NCBI RefSeq assembly: GCF_001905665.1
Contig: NZ_LIVX01000003.1
Span: forward strand, 257,478-321,477
Reading direction: 5' to 3'
DNA from: Streptomyces sp. CB02261
GTDB lineage: Bacteria; Actinomycetota; Actinomycetes; Streptomycetales; Streptomycetaceae
DNA length: 64,000 nucleotides
Shown here: positions 43,680-51,805 of the stretch, piece by piece
Layout: each line of letters begins with the position of its first letter
Position numbering within the stretch: the stretch's first letter is position 1
Position numbers and translations under genes: made by a program
Notes under the pieces: model-generated
Database searches by the model: none
What the model saw: only the letters and a program-made list of their open reading frames with translations
What the model was told of the DNA's origin: nothing

Positions 43680-43701
43680 GCGGAGTGAACGCCGAATGAA
43701 T
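43680..43701 (-). promoter_or_regulatory. PHO box (PhoP-binding direct repeat) of phoX
   Basis: On the minus strand two 11-bp direct repeats abut: ATTCATTCGGC (43701-43691) and GTTCACTCCGC (43690-43680), identical at 8 of 11 positions. They match the Streptomyces PhoP consensus of GTTCACC-like 11-mers. A -10-like TAGCGT follows closer to the gene. Confidence 0.8.
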
Positions 43702-43845
43702 GCACGACAACCGGGGGCGACCGGGTCGCAGAGGAGCAAGGGGGTGGCCGCTAACCTTACGTGTCCGCCCTGGCCAGGGATGAACGTCCCGAAACGCCCA
43801 GTACGGACATTCACACGCACCCCACTCATGCGAAAGGGTTCGCCC

Positions 43846-45600
43846 ATGGGTATTCGGAGCATGCTGCGCAAGGTGTTCGGCCGGGACCGCGAGGAAACCC
43901 CGGCAACCTCCGTCCCGCCCCAGACGCGTGAGACCCCGACCCCCGACACCCCGGACGCCCCGGGCGCCCCCGACGACGCGGCCCGCCGCGCGGCGGACGA
44001 CCTGGTGGCGGCGTCGTTCGACAACCCCCAGATCCCCAGAGCCCGGGCGAAGACGCCCTCGGCGGGAACGACGGGCACGGTCGCCGCGACGGGCACGGCG
44101 GACGCGGGAACGGATGCGTCTGCCGGGACGGCGGAGGAGTCTGCGGAGCCGGTGGCGGCGGAGGAGCCTGCCGCTACGGCGGAGGAGCCGGAGGCCGTGA
44201 AGGAGTCTGCCGCTACGGCGGAGGAGCCGGAGGAGTCCGTCGCTACGGCGGACGAGCCGGAGGCCGTGAAGGCGGAGGCGGCCGACGAAGCTGCGGCTTC
44301 CGACGCCGAGCCGTCCGAGGACGAGACGGACGCTCCCGCTGCCGAGACGGCCGCGGAGCAGGCGGAGGCGGAGGCCGAGGCGGACGAGCCGGCGGAGGCC
44401 GAGGCGCCGCAGGCCGAAGCCGACGAGCCGGCGGAGCCGGCGGCGGACGCCGCCGACGAACCGCAGGTCGAGGTCGCCGAGGCGCCGCAGGCCGAGGCCG
44501 ACGAGGCGCCGCAGGCCGAGGCCGACGAGCCGGCGGAGCCGGAGGCGGGCACCGCCGACGAGCCGCAGGCCGAGGTCGCCGAAGCGGCGGAGCCGCAGGC
44601 TGAGGCCGCCGAGCCGGAGGCCGAGGCGGACGAGCCGGCGGAGCCGGCGGCGGACGCCGCCGACGAGCCGCAGGCTGAGGTCACCGAGGCGGCAGAGCCG
44701 CAGGCTGAGGCCGCCGAGCCGGAGGCGGAGACGGACGCCGAGGCGCCGGAGGCCGAGGCCGACGAGCCGGCGGAGCCGGAGGCGGACGCCACGGACGAGC
44801 CGCAGGCTGAGGTCACTGAGCCGGAGGCGGAGACAAACGCCAAAGCGCCGGAGGCCGAGGCCGACGAGCCGGCGGAGCCGGAGGCGGACGCCGCCACCGA
44901 GCCGCAGGTCGACGCTCTCGTGGCCGACGGGCCCGCTCTGGCTCTGGCCAAGGTCAAGGCCGCCGCCCCGCACCTCGCGGACGCGTACAAGGCCGCCGGG
45001 GCCCAGCTGAAGAAGCAGGGGCTCACGGGCGCGCGGGCCGCCGTCTACCTCGTGGTGGACCGGTCCGGTTCGATGCGCGGGTACTTCAAGGACGGTTCCG
45101 TGCAGCGCCTCGCCGAGCAGGTCACCGCGCTCGCGGCGCACCTCGACGAGGACGCCACCGTCACGACCGTGTTCTTCTCGACGGACATCGACGGCACCGT
45201 CGACCTGACGCCCGCCGACCTCACCCCCACCCGGGTGGAGGAGATCAACGGCACCCTCGGCCGCCTGGGCCGGACCAACTACCACCGCGCCGTGGAGGAG
45301 GTCCTCGCCCACCACGCGAAGGCGGACCCGGCCCGCCCGGCCCTGGTGGTGTTCCAGACCGACGGCGCCCCGGAGTCGAAGACCGCGGCGACGCAGGCCC
45401 TGGCCGAGGCCGCCGACCGCCCGCTGCACTGGCGGTTCGTGGCCTGGGGCGAGGAGGACAACAAGGCCTTCGACTTCCTCCGGAAGCTCGAAGGACCGGA
45501 CGGCGCCCCCCGTACCGCCGTGTACTTCCCCGGCGCGACCCCGGTCGAGACCCCGCACCCCGCCTTCTACCGCGGGCTGCTGGCCGACCTGGAGTTCTAG
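43846..45600 (+). CDS. VWA-domain protein with a long acidic repeat region (TerF-like)
   Basis: 584 residues. The N-terminus (MGIRSMLRKVFGRDREETP) is basic. About 75-375 is a Glu/Ala/Pro/Asp-rich repeat tract (EADEPAEPEADA, DEPQAEV and variants). About 397-584 is a VWA domain: VYLVVDRSGSMRGYFKDGSVQ holds the MIDAS DxSxS, with VVFQTDGAPES near the end. The VWA resembles those of the tellurite/stress TerF/YegL group. It is expected to be cytoplasmic. AAAGGG precedes ATG 43846. The stop overlaps the convergent kinase stop (CTAG). Confidence 0.88.
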   Translation: MGIRSMLRKVFGRDREETPATSVPPQTRETPTPDTPDAPGAPDDAARRAADDLVAASFDNPQIPRARAKTPSAGTTGTVAATGTADAGTDASAGTAEESAEPVAAEEPAATAEEPEAVKESAATAEEPEESVATADEPEAVKAEAADEAAASDAEPSEDETDAPAAETAAEQAEAEAEADEPAEAEAPQAEADEPAEPAADAADEPQVEVAEAPQAEADEAPQAEADEPAEPEAGTADEPQAEVAEAAEPQAEAAEPEAEADEPAEPAADAADEPQAEVTEAAEPQAEAAEPEAETDAEAPEAEADEPAEPEADATDEPQAEVTEPEAETNAKAPEAEADEPAEPEADAATEPQVDALVADGPALALAKVKAAAPHLADAYKAAGAQLKKQGLTGARAAVYLVVDRSGSMRGYFKDGSVQRLAEQVTALAAHLDEDATVTTVFFSTDIDGTVDLTPADLTPTRVEEINGTLGRLGRTNYHRAVEEVLAHHAKADPARPALVVFQTDGAPESKTAATQALAEAADRPLHWRFVAWGEEDNKAFDFLRKLEGPDGAPRTAVYFPGATPVETPHPAFYRGLLADLEF

Positions 45601-46691
45601 GAGACAGGGCTGGTGACGGTGACCGGCAGGGTCACCGTCACCACCAGCCCGCCACCCTCTTCCGCGCCCCGCGCCACGGCCCGCACGCTCCCGCCGTGCG
45701 CCGCCGCGACCGACCGCACGATGGACAGCCCGAGCCCCGCGCCCGGCCCCGTACGGTCCCGCCCCTCACCGCGCCGGAAGGGTTCGAAGAGGCCGTCGAC
45801 GTCGTCGGCGGGAACGACCGGCCCGGTGTTGGTGACCGTCAGGACGCCGCCCTCGACCCGCACGTCCACGACACCCCCCGGCACGTTGTACGCGACCGCG
45901 TTCGCGACGAGGTTCCGTACGAGCTGCGCGAGCAGGACCCGGCTGCCCCGTACGACCCCGCCGCCCGGAACCACGGTCGCCGCCCCGTACTCCTCCTGGA
46001 CGACCTCGCCGAGCGGTACGTCCTCCCGTTCGGCGAGGCCCCGCTCGCCACGGGCGAGGAGCAGCAGCCCGTCGATGAGCCGTTCGCTGCGCCGGTTGGC
46101 GTCGAGCAGCACCTGCCGGACCCCGCAGTCGTCGTCGAGCCCGATCTGGATGGCGGCGCGCTGGGTGGCGAGCGGGGTGCGCAGTTCGTGGGAGGCGTTG
46201 GCGATGAACCGGCGCTGGCTGTCGAAGGCGGTCTCCAGGCGGCCGAGCAGCGCGTCGATCGTGTCGCCGAGTTCCTTGAGCTCGTCGTCGGGTCCGCTGA
46301 CGGCGATCCGGTCGTGCAGGGTGCGTTCGGAGAGGCGCCGGGCGCGGGCCGTCATCTCGTGGACGGGCCGCAGGACGCGCCCGGCGGTCCACCAGCCGAC
46401 GACCACCGCGCAGCAGGCGATGGCGATCAGTGCCATGGACGACCACATGAGCATCTGCTCGCCGGCCGCCCGGCTGATGTCGTCGCCGAGCCGGTACGCC
46501 TCGACGACGGCGATGTCGTCGGCGCGCGCCACGATCGCGTCGGCTTCACCGTCCGTACCGGCTCTGACCAGCAGGTTCACCACGAGGAGCAGCACCGCTC
46601 CGAGCACCAGGAAGACTCCTCCGTAGACGAGCGCGATCCGGGTCCTGATGGTGGACCCGGCGCCGAGGTACCCGTCGGGGGCCGGGCTCAC
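45597..46691 (-). CDS. Sensor histidine kinase
   Basis: 364 residues. Membrane helices at about 18-42 and 82-104 flank a short extracellular loop. HAMP follows (GRVLRPVHEMTARARRLSERTL), then HisKA with SHELRTPLATQRAAIQ (phospho-acceptor His about 167) and HATPase with N box QLVRNLVANAVAYN and G boxes DGLFEPFRR and GAGLGLSIVRSV. The GTG at 46691 overlaps the response-regulator stop (GTGA). It phosphorylates the partner regulator; the signal is unknown. Confidence 0.95.
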   Translation of the reverse strand: MSPAPDGYLGAGSTIRTRIALVYGGVFLVLGAVLLLVVNLLVRAGTDGEADAIVARADDIAVVEAYRLGDDISRAAGEQMLMWSSMALIAIACCAVVVGWWTAGRVLRPVHEMTARARRLSERTLHDRIAVSGPDDELKELGDTIDALLGRLETAFDSQRRFIANASHELRTPLATQRAAIQIGLDDDCGVRQVLLDANRRSERLIDGLLLLARGERGLAEREDVPLGEVVQEEYGAATVVPGGGVVRGSRVLLAQLVRNLVANAVAYNVPGGVVDVRVEGGVLTVTNTGPVVPADDVDGLFEPFRRGEGRDRTGPGAGLGLSIVRSVAAAHGGSVRAVARGAEEGGGLVVTVTLPVTVTSPVS

Positions 46692-47458
46692 AGGACGTAC
46701 CCCACGCCCTGCACGGTCCGGATGAGCCCCGGTTCGCCGATCTTCGCGCGGAGCTTGCTCATGCAGACGCGTACGGCTCCGGTGAAGGGGTCGGCGTGGG
46801 CGTCCCAGGCGCGTTCGAGGAGCTCTTCGGCGGAGACGGCGGCGCCGTCGGCCTCCAGGAGGATCTGGAGGACGGTGAACTCCTTCGGGGAGAGGTCGAG
46901 GTCCCGCCCGTCGCGGCGGGCGGTCCGCCGGACGGTGTCCATGGCCAGGCCGTACCGCTCCAGGAGCGGCGGGAGCGCCGGCCGGGCGGAGCGCCGCCTG
47001 AGGGCCCGGACGCGGGAGACCAGCTCGGGGAACTCGAAGGGCTTGCCGAGGTAGTCGTCGGCGCCGAGGTCGAGGCCTTCGACGCGGTCGTCGACGGCGG
47101 TGGCGGCGGTCAGCATGAGGATGCGGGTGCGGGAACCGGCGGCGACGAGCCGCCGGGCCACGTCGTCCCCGTGGACGCGGGGCAGGTCGCGGTCGAGGAC
47201 GAGCACGTCGTACACGAAGGGCCCGAGCGGCTCGGGGACGGCGGAGGAACCGCGCGGCGGCCCGGCGGGCGCAGGTGCGGCCCGTGGCCCCACGGGCTCC
47301 GCCGGCCCCACGGGCTCCGCCGGCCCCCCGTACAAGCCCATCAGCTCCAGCGCGCCCTCCCCGTCGTGGACGGTGTCGACGGCGAAGCCGGCCCGCCGCA
47401 GGCCGGTGGCGACGAGCGCGGCGAGGTCCCGCTCGTCCTCGGCTACGAGTACACGCAT
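46688..47458 (-). CDS. OmpR-family response regulator with an insertion in the receiver domain
   Basis: 256 residues. The receiver begins MRVLVAEDERD; the phospho-acceptor is Asp 89 in VLVLDRDLP and the conserved Lys is in YLGKPFEF. Between helix 2 and strand 3 (about 44-81) is a Pro/Gly/Ala-rich insert containing GPAEPV repeats that normal receivers lack. The C-terminal winged helix (about 155-256) is intact: LSPKEFTVLQILLEADGAAVSAEELLERAWD and RVCMSKLRAKIG. ATG 47458 is the start. It is coupled to the kinase gene by a GTGA overlap. Confidence 0.95.
   Translation of the reverse strand: MRVLVAEDERDLAALVATGLRRAGFAVDTVHDGEGALELMGLYGGPAEPVGPAEPVGPRAAPAPAGPPRGSSAVPEPLGPFVYDVLVLDRDLPRVHGDDVARRLVAAGSRTRILMLTAATAVDDRVEGLDLGADDYLGKPFEFPELVSRVRALRRRSARPALPPLLERYGLAMDTVRRTARRDGRDLDLSPKEFTVLQILLEADGAAVSAEELLERAWDAHADPFTGAVRVCMSKLRAKIGEPGLIRTVQGVGYVL
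47216..47329 (-). repeat. Low-complexity insert with an 18-bp tandem repeat in the receiver-domain coding region
   Basis: The tract encodes about 38 Pro/Gly/Ala-rich residues. It contains a direct repeat of CCACGGGCTCCGCCGGCC on the plus strand at 47291 and 47309. It is in frame, so the receiver remains readable, and looks like an expanded minisatellite. Confidence 0.75.
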
Positions 47459-47547
47459 GGCCTCATCCTCCCCACCCCGCCCCGCCCACCGGCCCCCGGG
47501 GTTTATCGGTGTGAGTGCATCTTCGTGCGACCGTTAGGATTTCGACC

Positions 47548-49155
47548 ATGGCGGCCACTGGATCCGAGAAGCAGGGGGCGAAGGCGTTCTACGTCACGAC
47601 CCCCATTTACTACGTCAACGACGCTCCTCACCTGGGCCACGCCTACACGACCGTCGCAGGCGACGTGCTCACGCGCTGGCACCGTCAGCGCGGCGAGAAG
47701 GTGTGGTACCTCACCGGCACGGACGAGCACGGTCAGAAGATCATGCGCACGGCCGAGGCGAACGACGTCACGCCCCAGGCCTGGTGCGACAAGCTCGTCG
47801 AGGAGGCGTGGAAGCCCCTCTGGGAGCACCTGAACATCGCCAACGACGACTTCATCCGCACCACGCAGAAGCGTCACACGGACCGCGTCCAGGAGTTCGT
47901 GCAGGACCTGTACGACAAGGACGAGATCTACAAGGGTGGGTACGAAGGCCCGTACTGCGTGGGCTGTGAGGAGTACAAGCTCCCCGGCGACCTCATCGAG
48001 GCGGAGGACGGCACGAAGCTGTGCGCCGTCCACAAGAAGCCGGTGGAGATCCTCAAGGAGGAGAACTACTTCTTCAAACTGAGCGAGTACGGCCCGAAGC
48101 TCCTGGAGTTCTACGAGGCGAACCCGGGCTTCATCCAGCCCGAGTCGGCGCGCAACGAGGTCGTGAACTTCGTCAAGCAGGGCCTGGAGGACCTCTCCAT
48201 CTCGCGCTCGACGTTCGACTGGGGCGTCCCGGTGCCGTGGGACGAGAAGCACGTGATCTACGTGTGGATCGACGCGCTGCTCAACTACGCGACGGCCGTC
48301 GGCTACAACGAGAACCCGGCGAAGTTCGACGAGACCTTCCCGGCGAACGTGCACCTCATCGGCAAGGACATCCTCCGCTTCCACGCGGTGATCTGGCCGG
48401 CGATGCTGATGGCGCAGGGCCTGCCGGTCCCGGGCCGCGTGGCCGCGAACGGCTGGCTGATGGTCGGCGGCGAGAAGATGTCGAAGTCGAACCTGACGGG
48501 CATCAAGCCGCAGGACCTGACCTCGCACTTCGGTGTGGACGCGTACCGCTGGTACTTCCTGCGGGCGATCGCGTTCGGGCAGGACGGCTCGTTCTCGTGG
48601 GAGGACTTCTCCGCCCGCTACACGAGCGAGCTGGCGAACGACTACGGCAACCTGGCGTCCCGCGTGGCGGCGATGGTCGGCAAGTACTTCGGCGGCGCGC
48701 TGCCGGCCTCGACGGCCGACGGCGAGGCCGAGAAGGCGATCCACGAGGGCCTGGCCAAGGCCGTCGCGGCGGCCGACGCGAAGATCGGCGAGGAGCTGGA
48801 CTTCCAGGGCGGCATCCTGGCGATCTTCGACTTCGTGAAGCAGGTCAACGGCTACATCACGGAGCAGGAGCCGTGGAAGGTCGCGAAGGACCAGTCGGAG
48901 GAGGGCCGGGCCCGCCTGGCGACGATCCTCTACACGGCCGCCGAGTCGCTCCGCGCCGTCGCGGTCCTGCTGAACCCGATCATGCCGGAGACCTCGCAGG
49001 CCCTGTGGGAGTCCCTGGGTGCCGAGGCCTCCCTGGGCGCGCTGGCGGACCAGCCGGTGCAGTCCTCCGCCACGTGGGGGCAGCTCCCCGCCGGCGCGAC
49101 GGTGACGAAGGGCGCGGTGCTGTTCCCGCGCCTGGAGGAGCCGAAGAAGGACTGA
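47548..49155 (+). CDS. metG: Methionyl-tRNA synthetase
   Basis: 535 residues, the short class I form. It charges initiator and elongator tRNA-Met. Motifs: HLGHAYTTVAGDVLTRW (HIGH signature), the Cys/His knuckle YCVGCEEYKL with later CAVH, WIDALLNYATAVGY, and GEKMSKSN (KMSKS). A -10-like TAGGAT (47535-47540) lies 7 nt before ATG 47548, so the mRNA may be leaderless. A strong terminator follows. It is divergent from the two-component system. Confidence 0.97.
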   Translation: MAATGSEKQGAKAFYVTTPIYYVNDAPHLGHAYTTVAGDVLTRWHRQRGEKVWYLTGTDEHGQKIMRTAEANDVTPQAWCDKLVEEAWKPLWEHLNIANDDFIRTTQKRHTDRVQEFVQDLYDKDEIYKGGYEGPYCVGCEEYKLPGDLIEAEDGTKLCAVHKKPVEILKEENYFFKLSEYGPKLLEFYEANPGFIQPESARNEVVNFVKQGLEDLSISRSTFDWGVPVPWDEKHVIYVWIDALLNYATAVGYNENPAKFDETFPANVHLIGKDILRFHAVIWPAMLMAQGLPVPGRVAANGWLMVGGEKMSKSNLTGIKPQDLTSHFGVDAYRWYFLRAIAFGQDGSFSWEDFSARYTSELANDYGNLASRVAAMVGKYFGGALPASTADGEAEKAIHEGLAKAVAAADAKIGEELDFQGGILAIFDFVKQVNGYITEQEPWKVAKDQSEEGRARLATILYTAAESLRAVAVLLNPIMPETSQALWESLGAEASLGALADQPVQSSATWGQLPAGATVTKGAVLFPRLEEPKKD

Positions 49156-49170
49156 CGCCCCGGCGTACGT

Positions 49171-49222
49171 ACGGCGAAGGCCGCCGCCCCCGTGACCGAC
49201 GGGGAACGGCGGCCTTCGCCGT
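49171..49222. terminator. Bidirectional terminator between metG and the DoxX gene
   Basis: A perfect 16-bp stem (49171-49186 with 49207-49222) has an inner CCCCCGT/ACGGGG extension. It lies between convergent stop codons at 49155 and 49225. Confidence 0.88.
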
Positions 49223-49224
49223 GG

Positions 49225-49575
49225 TCAGGCGAATACGAGGACGGCGGCGGCGGGCGCCATGTAGACCAGGGGGAAGGCCACGTGCCCGTAGGCGCGGGCC
49301 CGCAGCACGGTGATCACCGCACCGGCGAAGTACAGGATCAGCCCAAGGGCGGCGAGGATCCCGATCACCGGCACGAAGAACCCGACGAGGAGCCCGACGG
49401 CGCCGGCGAGCTTGGCGGCCCCGAGCCCGTTCCACCACGCCCGGGGCACCCCGTACGCGGCGAGCGGCTCGACGACGAACGCGGCCCTGACGAAGACCGC
49501 GACCCCGGAGAACCCGGCCATGAACGCGGCGACGGCGGTGACGACGACAGCGGTGGTGGACGTCTCGGCGAACAT
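49225..49575 (-). CDS. DoxX-family membrane protein
   Basis: 116 residues from ATG 49575 with GAAGGAG upstream. Four membrane helices are predicted (about 8-27, 46-64, 70-88, 96-113). The segment VPRAWWNGLGAAKLAGAVGLL is characteristic of DoxX/DUF4267-type proteins. An alternative GTG at 49668, with GGAGGAG at good spacing, would add a charged helical N-terminus (VSVLTQEGFEELARLGERAV); both are plausible. The role in redox or membrane homeostasis is unproven. It is convergent with metG. Confidence 0.82.
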   Translation of the reverse strand: MFAETSTTAVVVTAVAAFMAGFSGVAVFVRAAFVVEPLAAYGVPRAWWNGLGAAKLAGAVGLLVGFFVPVIGILAALGLILYFAGAVITVLRARAYGHVAFPLVYMAPAAAVLVFA

Positions 49576-49760
49576 CTCGGCTCCTTCGGCCTTCCGGGTG
49601 TCCGCCTCGACCGCCCGTTCGCCAAGACGGGCGAGTTCCTCGAACCCCTCCTGAGTCAGAACGCTCACGGCCAACTCCTCCTGGATCGGGGCGCCTTCCA
49701 CGGTACGTGTTTCCCCCGGCCCACGACCGGGAGCTGGAGCGGCTGCGCCGGCCGCCAGCC

Positions 49761-49843
49761 GCGGTGCGAGCGCGGGCAGAGCCGTGATGCCCGTCCGACC
49801 GTCGACCGCGTTTCGTCACCCGGGCAGGCCCACCCCGTCGGTG
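49761..49843. repeat. 83-bp dispersed repeat, copy A
   Basis: This stretch, including CCGACCGTCGACCGCGTTTC followed by GTCAC, is closely matched by 51034-51115. The shared ends are GCGGTGCGAG and CGTCGGTG-like. The two copies are in the same orientation and flank the quinone oxidoreductase gene. The rest of the 49700-49950 interval shows no supported gene. Confidence 0.8.
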
Positions 49844-49953
49844 CCGCCCTTCTCCCACGTGGACGCGACACGGCTACGACACCTCACCGCGAGCGGGAAT
49901 CGGAGCGCCACGACCGGAGTTGGTGAGGGAACTTAGCCGTTTCAGGAGGGGTC

Positions 49954-50925
49954 ATGCGAGCGATTCAGGTTTCCGAAGTGGGCGGTCCCGAGGTGCTGCG
50001 ACCGGTCGACATCGATCCACCGGTGCCGGGCCCGGGCCAGGCGGTCGTGGAGGTCGGCGCGTCCGGCGTCAACTTCCTCGACGTGTACCACCGCCAGGGC
50101 CGGTACACCCTCCCGCTGCCCTTCACCCCGGGCACTGAGGGCGCGGGCACGGTCCTCGAGGTCGGACCCGGCGTCACCCACGTCGCCGTGGGAGACCGGG
50201 TCGGCTGGGTGGAGACCCCCGGCAGCTATGCCGAGCAGGCCGTCGTGGACGCCTCCCGGCTCGTGCCCCTGCCCGACGACGTCGACTTCGAGGCCGCCGC
50301 CGCCGTGCTGCTGCAGGGCATGACGGCGCACTACCTCGTCAAGGACGCCTACCCGGTCCAGCCAGGCGACACGGTGCTCGTGCACGCTGCTGCCGGCGGC
50401 ATGGGGCTCGTGCTGACCCGGCTCATCACCCATCTCGGCGGCAGGGTGATCGGCACGACCTCGACACCGGAGAAGGCCGAGCTGGCGCGGCGCGCCGGAG
50501 CCGCCGAGGTGATCCTCTACTCTGCGGTGGACGATCTCGCGGCCGAGGTGAAGCGGCTCCATGGCGGCCAGGGCCTGCCTGTCGTCTTCGACGGCGTCGG
50601 CAGGGACACCTTCGATGCGAGCCTCGCCAGCCTGCGAACCCGCGGCCACCTGGTGCTCTTCGGCGCCGCGAGTGGTGCGGTGCCGCCCTTCGACCCCATC
50701 CGGCTCGCCCAGGGCGGTTCGCTGACCCTGATCCGGCCGAGCCTCGGGCACTTCATCGCCGATCGGTCCGAGCTGCTCCGGCGCGCCGCCGACGTGCTCG
50801 AATTGGTGCGCACCAAGGTGCTGGAAACCACCGTGACGGCCCGCTACCCGCTCGCCGAGGTCGCCCAGGCTCACCGCGATCTGGAGGCTCGGCGTACCAC
50901 CGGCAAGCTGCTCGTCATCCCCTAG
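49954..50925 (+). CDS. NADPH:quinone oxidoreductase (zinc-independent MDR family)
   Basis: 323 residues of the medium-chain dehydrogenase/reductase superfamily. The GroES-like N-terminal domain has GVNFLDVYHRQGRY and PGTEGAGTVLEVG; the Rossmann domain has VLVHAAAGGMGLVLTRL and VVFDGVGRDTFDASL. No structural or catalytic zinc Cys set is present, consistent with the QOR/zeta-crystallin group. AGGAGGGG precedes ATG 49954. Codons with A/T third positions (GCT, TAT, GAT) are a little more common than in neighbours. The gene is flanked by two copies of an 83-bp repeat, suggesting acquisition as a unit. Confidence 0.92.
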   Translation: MRAIQVSEVGGPEVLRPVDIDPPVPGPGQAVVEVGASGVNFLDVYHRQGRYTLPLPFTPGTEGAGTVLEVGPGVTHVAVGDRVGWVETPGSYAEQAVVDASRLVPLPDDVDFEAAAAVLLQGMTAHYLVKDAYPVQPGDTVLVHAAAGGMGLVLTRLITHLGGRVIGTTSTPEKAELARRAGAAEVILYSAVDDLAAEVKRLHGGQGLPVVFDGVGRDTFDASLASLRTRGHLVLFGAASGAVPPFDPIRLAQGGSLTLIRPSLGHFIADRSELLRRAADVLELVRTKVLETTVTARYPLAEVAQAHRDLEARRTTGKLLVIP

Positions 50926-51373
50926 GGCGACCGGCGGAACTGACTGATCTGCAGGAACGTTGCCTCCGCCAGGCATCGATCCCGCGCAGCTGTGTCCGCG
51001 ATCCCGGGTGATGACCGCTGACGGGAGCCGGCTGCGGTGCGAGCACGGGCAGAGCGTGATGACCGGCCGACCGTCGACCGCGTTTCGTCACCTGGGCAAG
51101 CCCGTTCCGTCGGTGGCACACCAAGGCCCGCACAGCGAACGAGGGCGTGCCCGCACCCCAGATCGCTTCCCTCATCGACTGGTTCGGTGAGCTTGCCCGA
51201 GATCAACCCGGACACGACCCGCAGCCTCCCCCCGCCCGACCCGCCCGGACAGTCCGCTGTCAAGCACAGTGGACCCGGGCGGCCTCGGGACGTCAGCGGC
51301 GGACGGCGTACGAGACAAACCCCGCCCAGGCGGCGGGCATCAACGCGAGCCAGGGGCCGCCACGCTCGGTGAC
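50926..51373. other. Non-coding interval with repeat copy B and a possible gene remnant
   Basis: 51034-51115 is the second copy of the 83-bp repeat. From about 51110 the plus strand has an open stretch reading FRRWHTKARTANEGVPAP then QIASLIDWFGELARDQP, with protein-like composition but no start or homologue recognised. It may be the tail of a decayed gene that arrived with the neighbouring oxidoreductase. No other feature is supported before the ATG at 51374. Confidence 0.4.
51034..51115. repeat. 83-bp dispersed repeat, copy B
   Basis: Directly repeated relative to 49761-49843 with roughly 85 percent identity by eye, sharing CCGACCGTCGACCGCGTTTC and flanking blocks. The copies are 1.27 kb apart. 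Confidence 0.8.
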
Positions 51374-51805
51374 ATGAATCAGCAGAACGTCACTCAAGTC
51401 CAGTCACGCACACGCCACTTCGACGCGCTCCTCTCACCCACGCCACGAGGGGCCCGGCTCGCCCGGCTGCTCGCCGTCGCGTGGATGCGGGATCACGAGG
51501 TGCCGTACGGCGTGACGGAGGCGGCCACCCACGTCGTCGCCGAACTGGCCGCGAACGCGGCCACACACGGCCGGGTCGCCGGCCGCAGCTTCCGGCTCGA
51601 GCTCCTGAGCCGCGGGGGCGTCCTGCGGATCGAGGTGACGGACACCCGGGCCGAGGACCTCCCATGCGTCCAACCGACCCCGCCCGAGAGCGAGTCGGGG
51701 CGCGGGCTGGTCCTGGTCGAGGCGCTGGCCGACCGGTGGGGCGTGGGGCTCGGACCCGCGCCCCGGAAGACCGTATGGGCCGAGATCGATCTTCCGGCCT
51801 CCTGA
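51374..51805 (+). CDS. ATP-binding protein, anti-sigma-factor-like HATPase domain
   Basis: 143 residues from ATG 51374. A single GHKL/HATPase_c_2 domain of RsbW/SpoIIAB type: TEAATHVVAELAANAATHG (N box, about 54-72), VLRIEVTDTRAEDLP and SGRGLVLVEALADRWGV (G box). Such proteins in Streptomyces may inhibit sigma factors or act as kinases of anti-anti-sigma proteins. The in-frame extension to 51269 is Gly/Arg-rich and unlikely. It precedes a helix-turn-helix gene, a pairing seen often in the genus. Partner sigma factors are not in the window. Confidence 0.9.
   Translation: MNQQNVTQVQSRTRHFDALLSPTPRGARLARLLAVAWMRDHEVPYGVTEAATHVVAELAANAATHGRVAGRSFRLELLSRGGVLRIEVTDTRAEDLPCVQPTPPESESGRGLVLVEALADRWGVGLGPAPRKTVWAEIDLPAS

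Noticed and set aside
41654..43699. 681-codon plus-strand frame opposite phoX
   Set aside because: Val/Gly/Leu-rich shadow without motifs; phoX has clear family signatures on the other strand.
43564..45558. Long minus-strand frame of Leu/Arg/Gly repeats opposite the VWA gene
   Set aside because: The repeats are the complement of the Glu/Ala/Pro tract; the VWA frame has a true domain, ribosome-binding site and stop.
49761..51115. Oxidoreductase plus flanking repeats as a complete transposon
   Set aside because: The repeats are direct, imperfect and short, and no transposase or target-site duplication was found.
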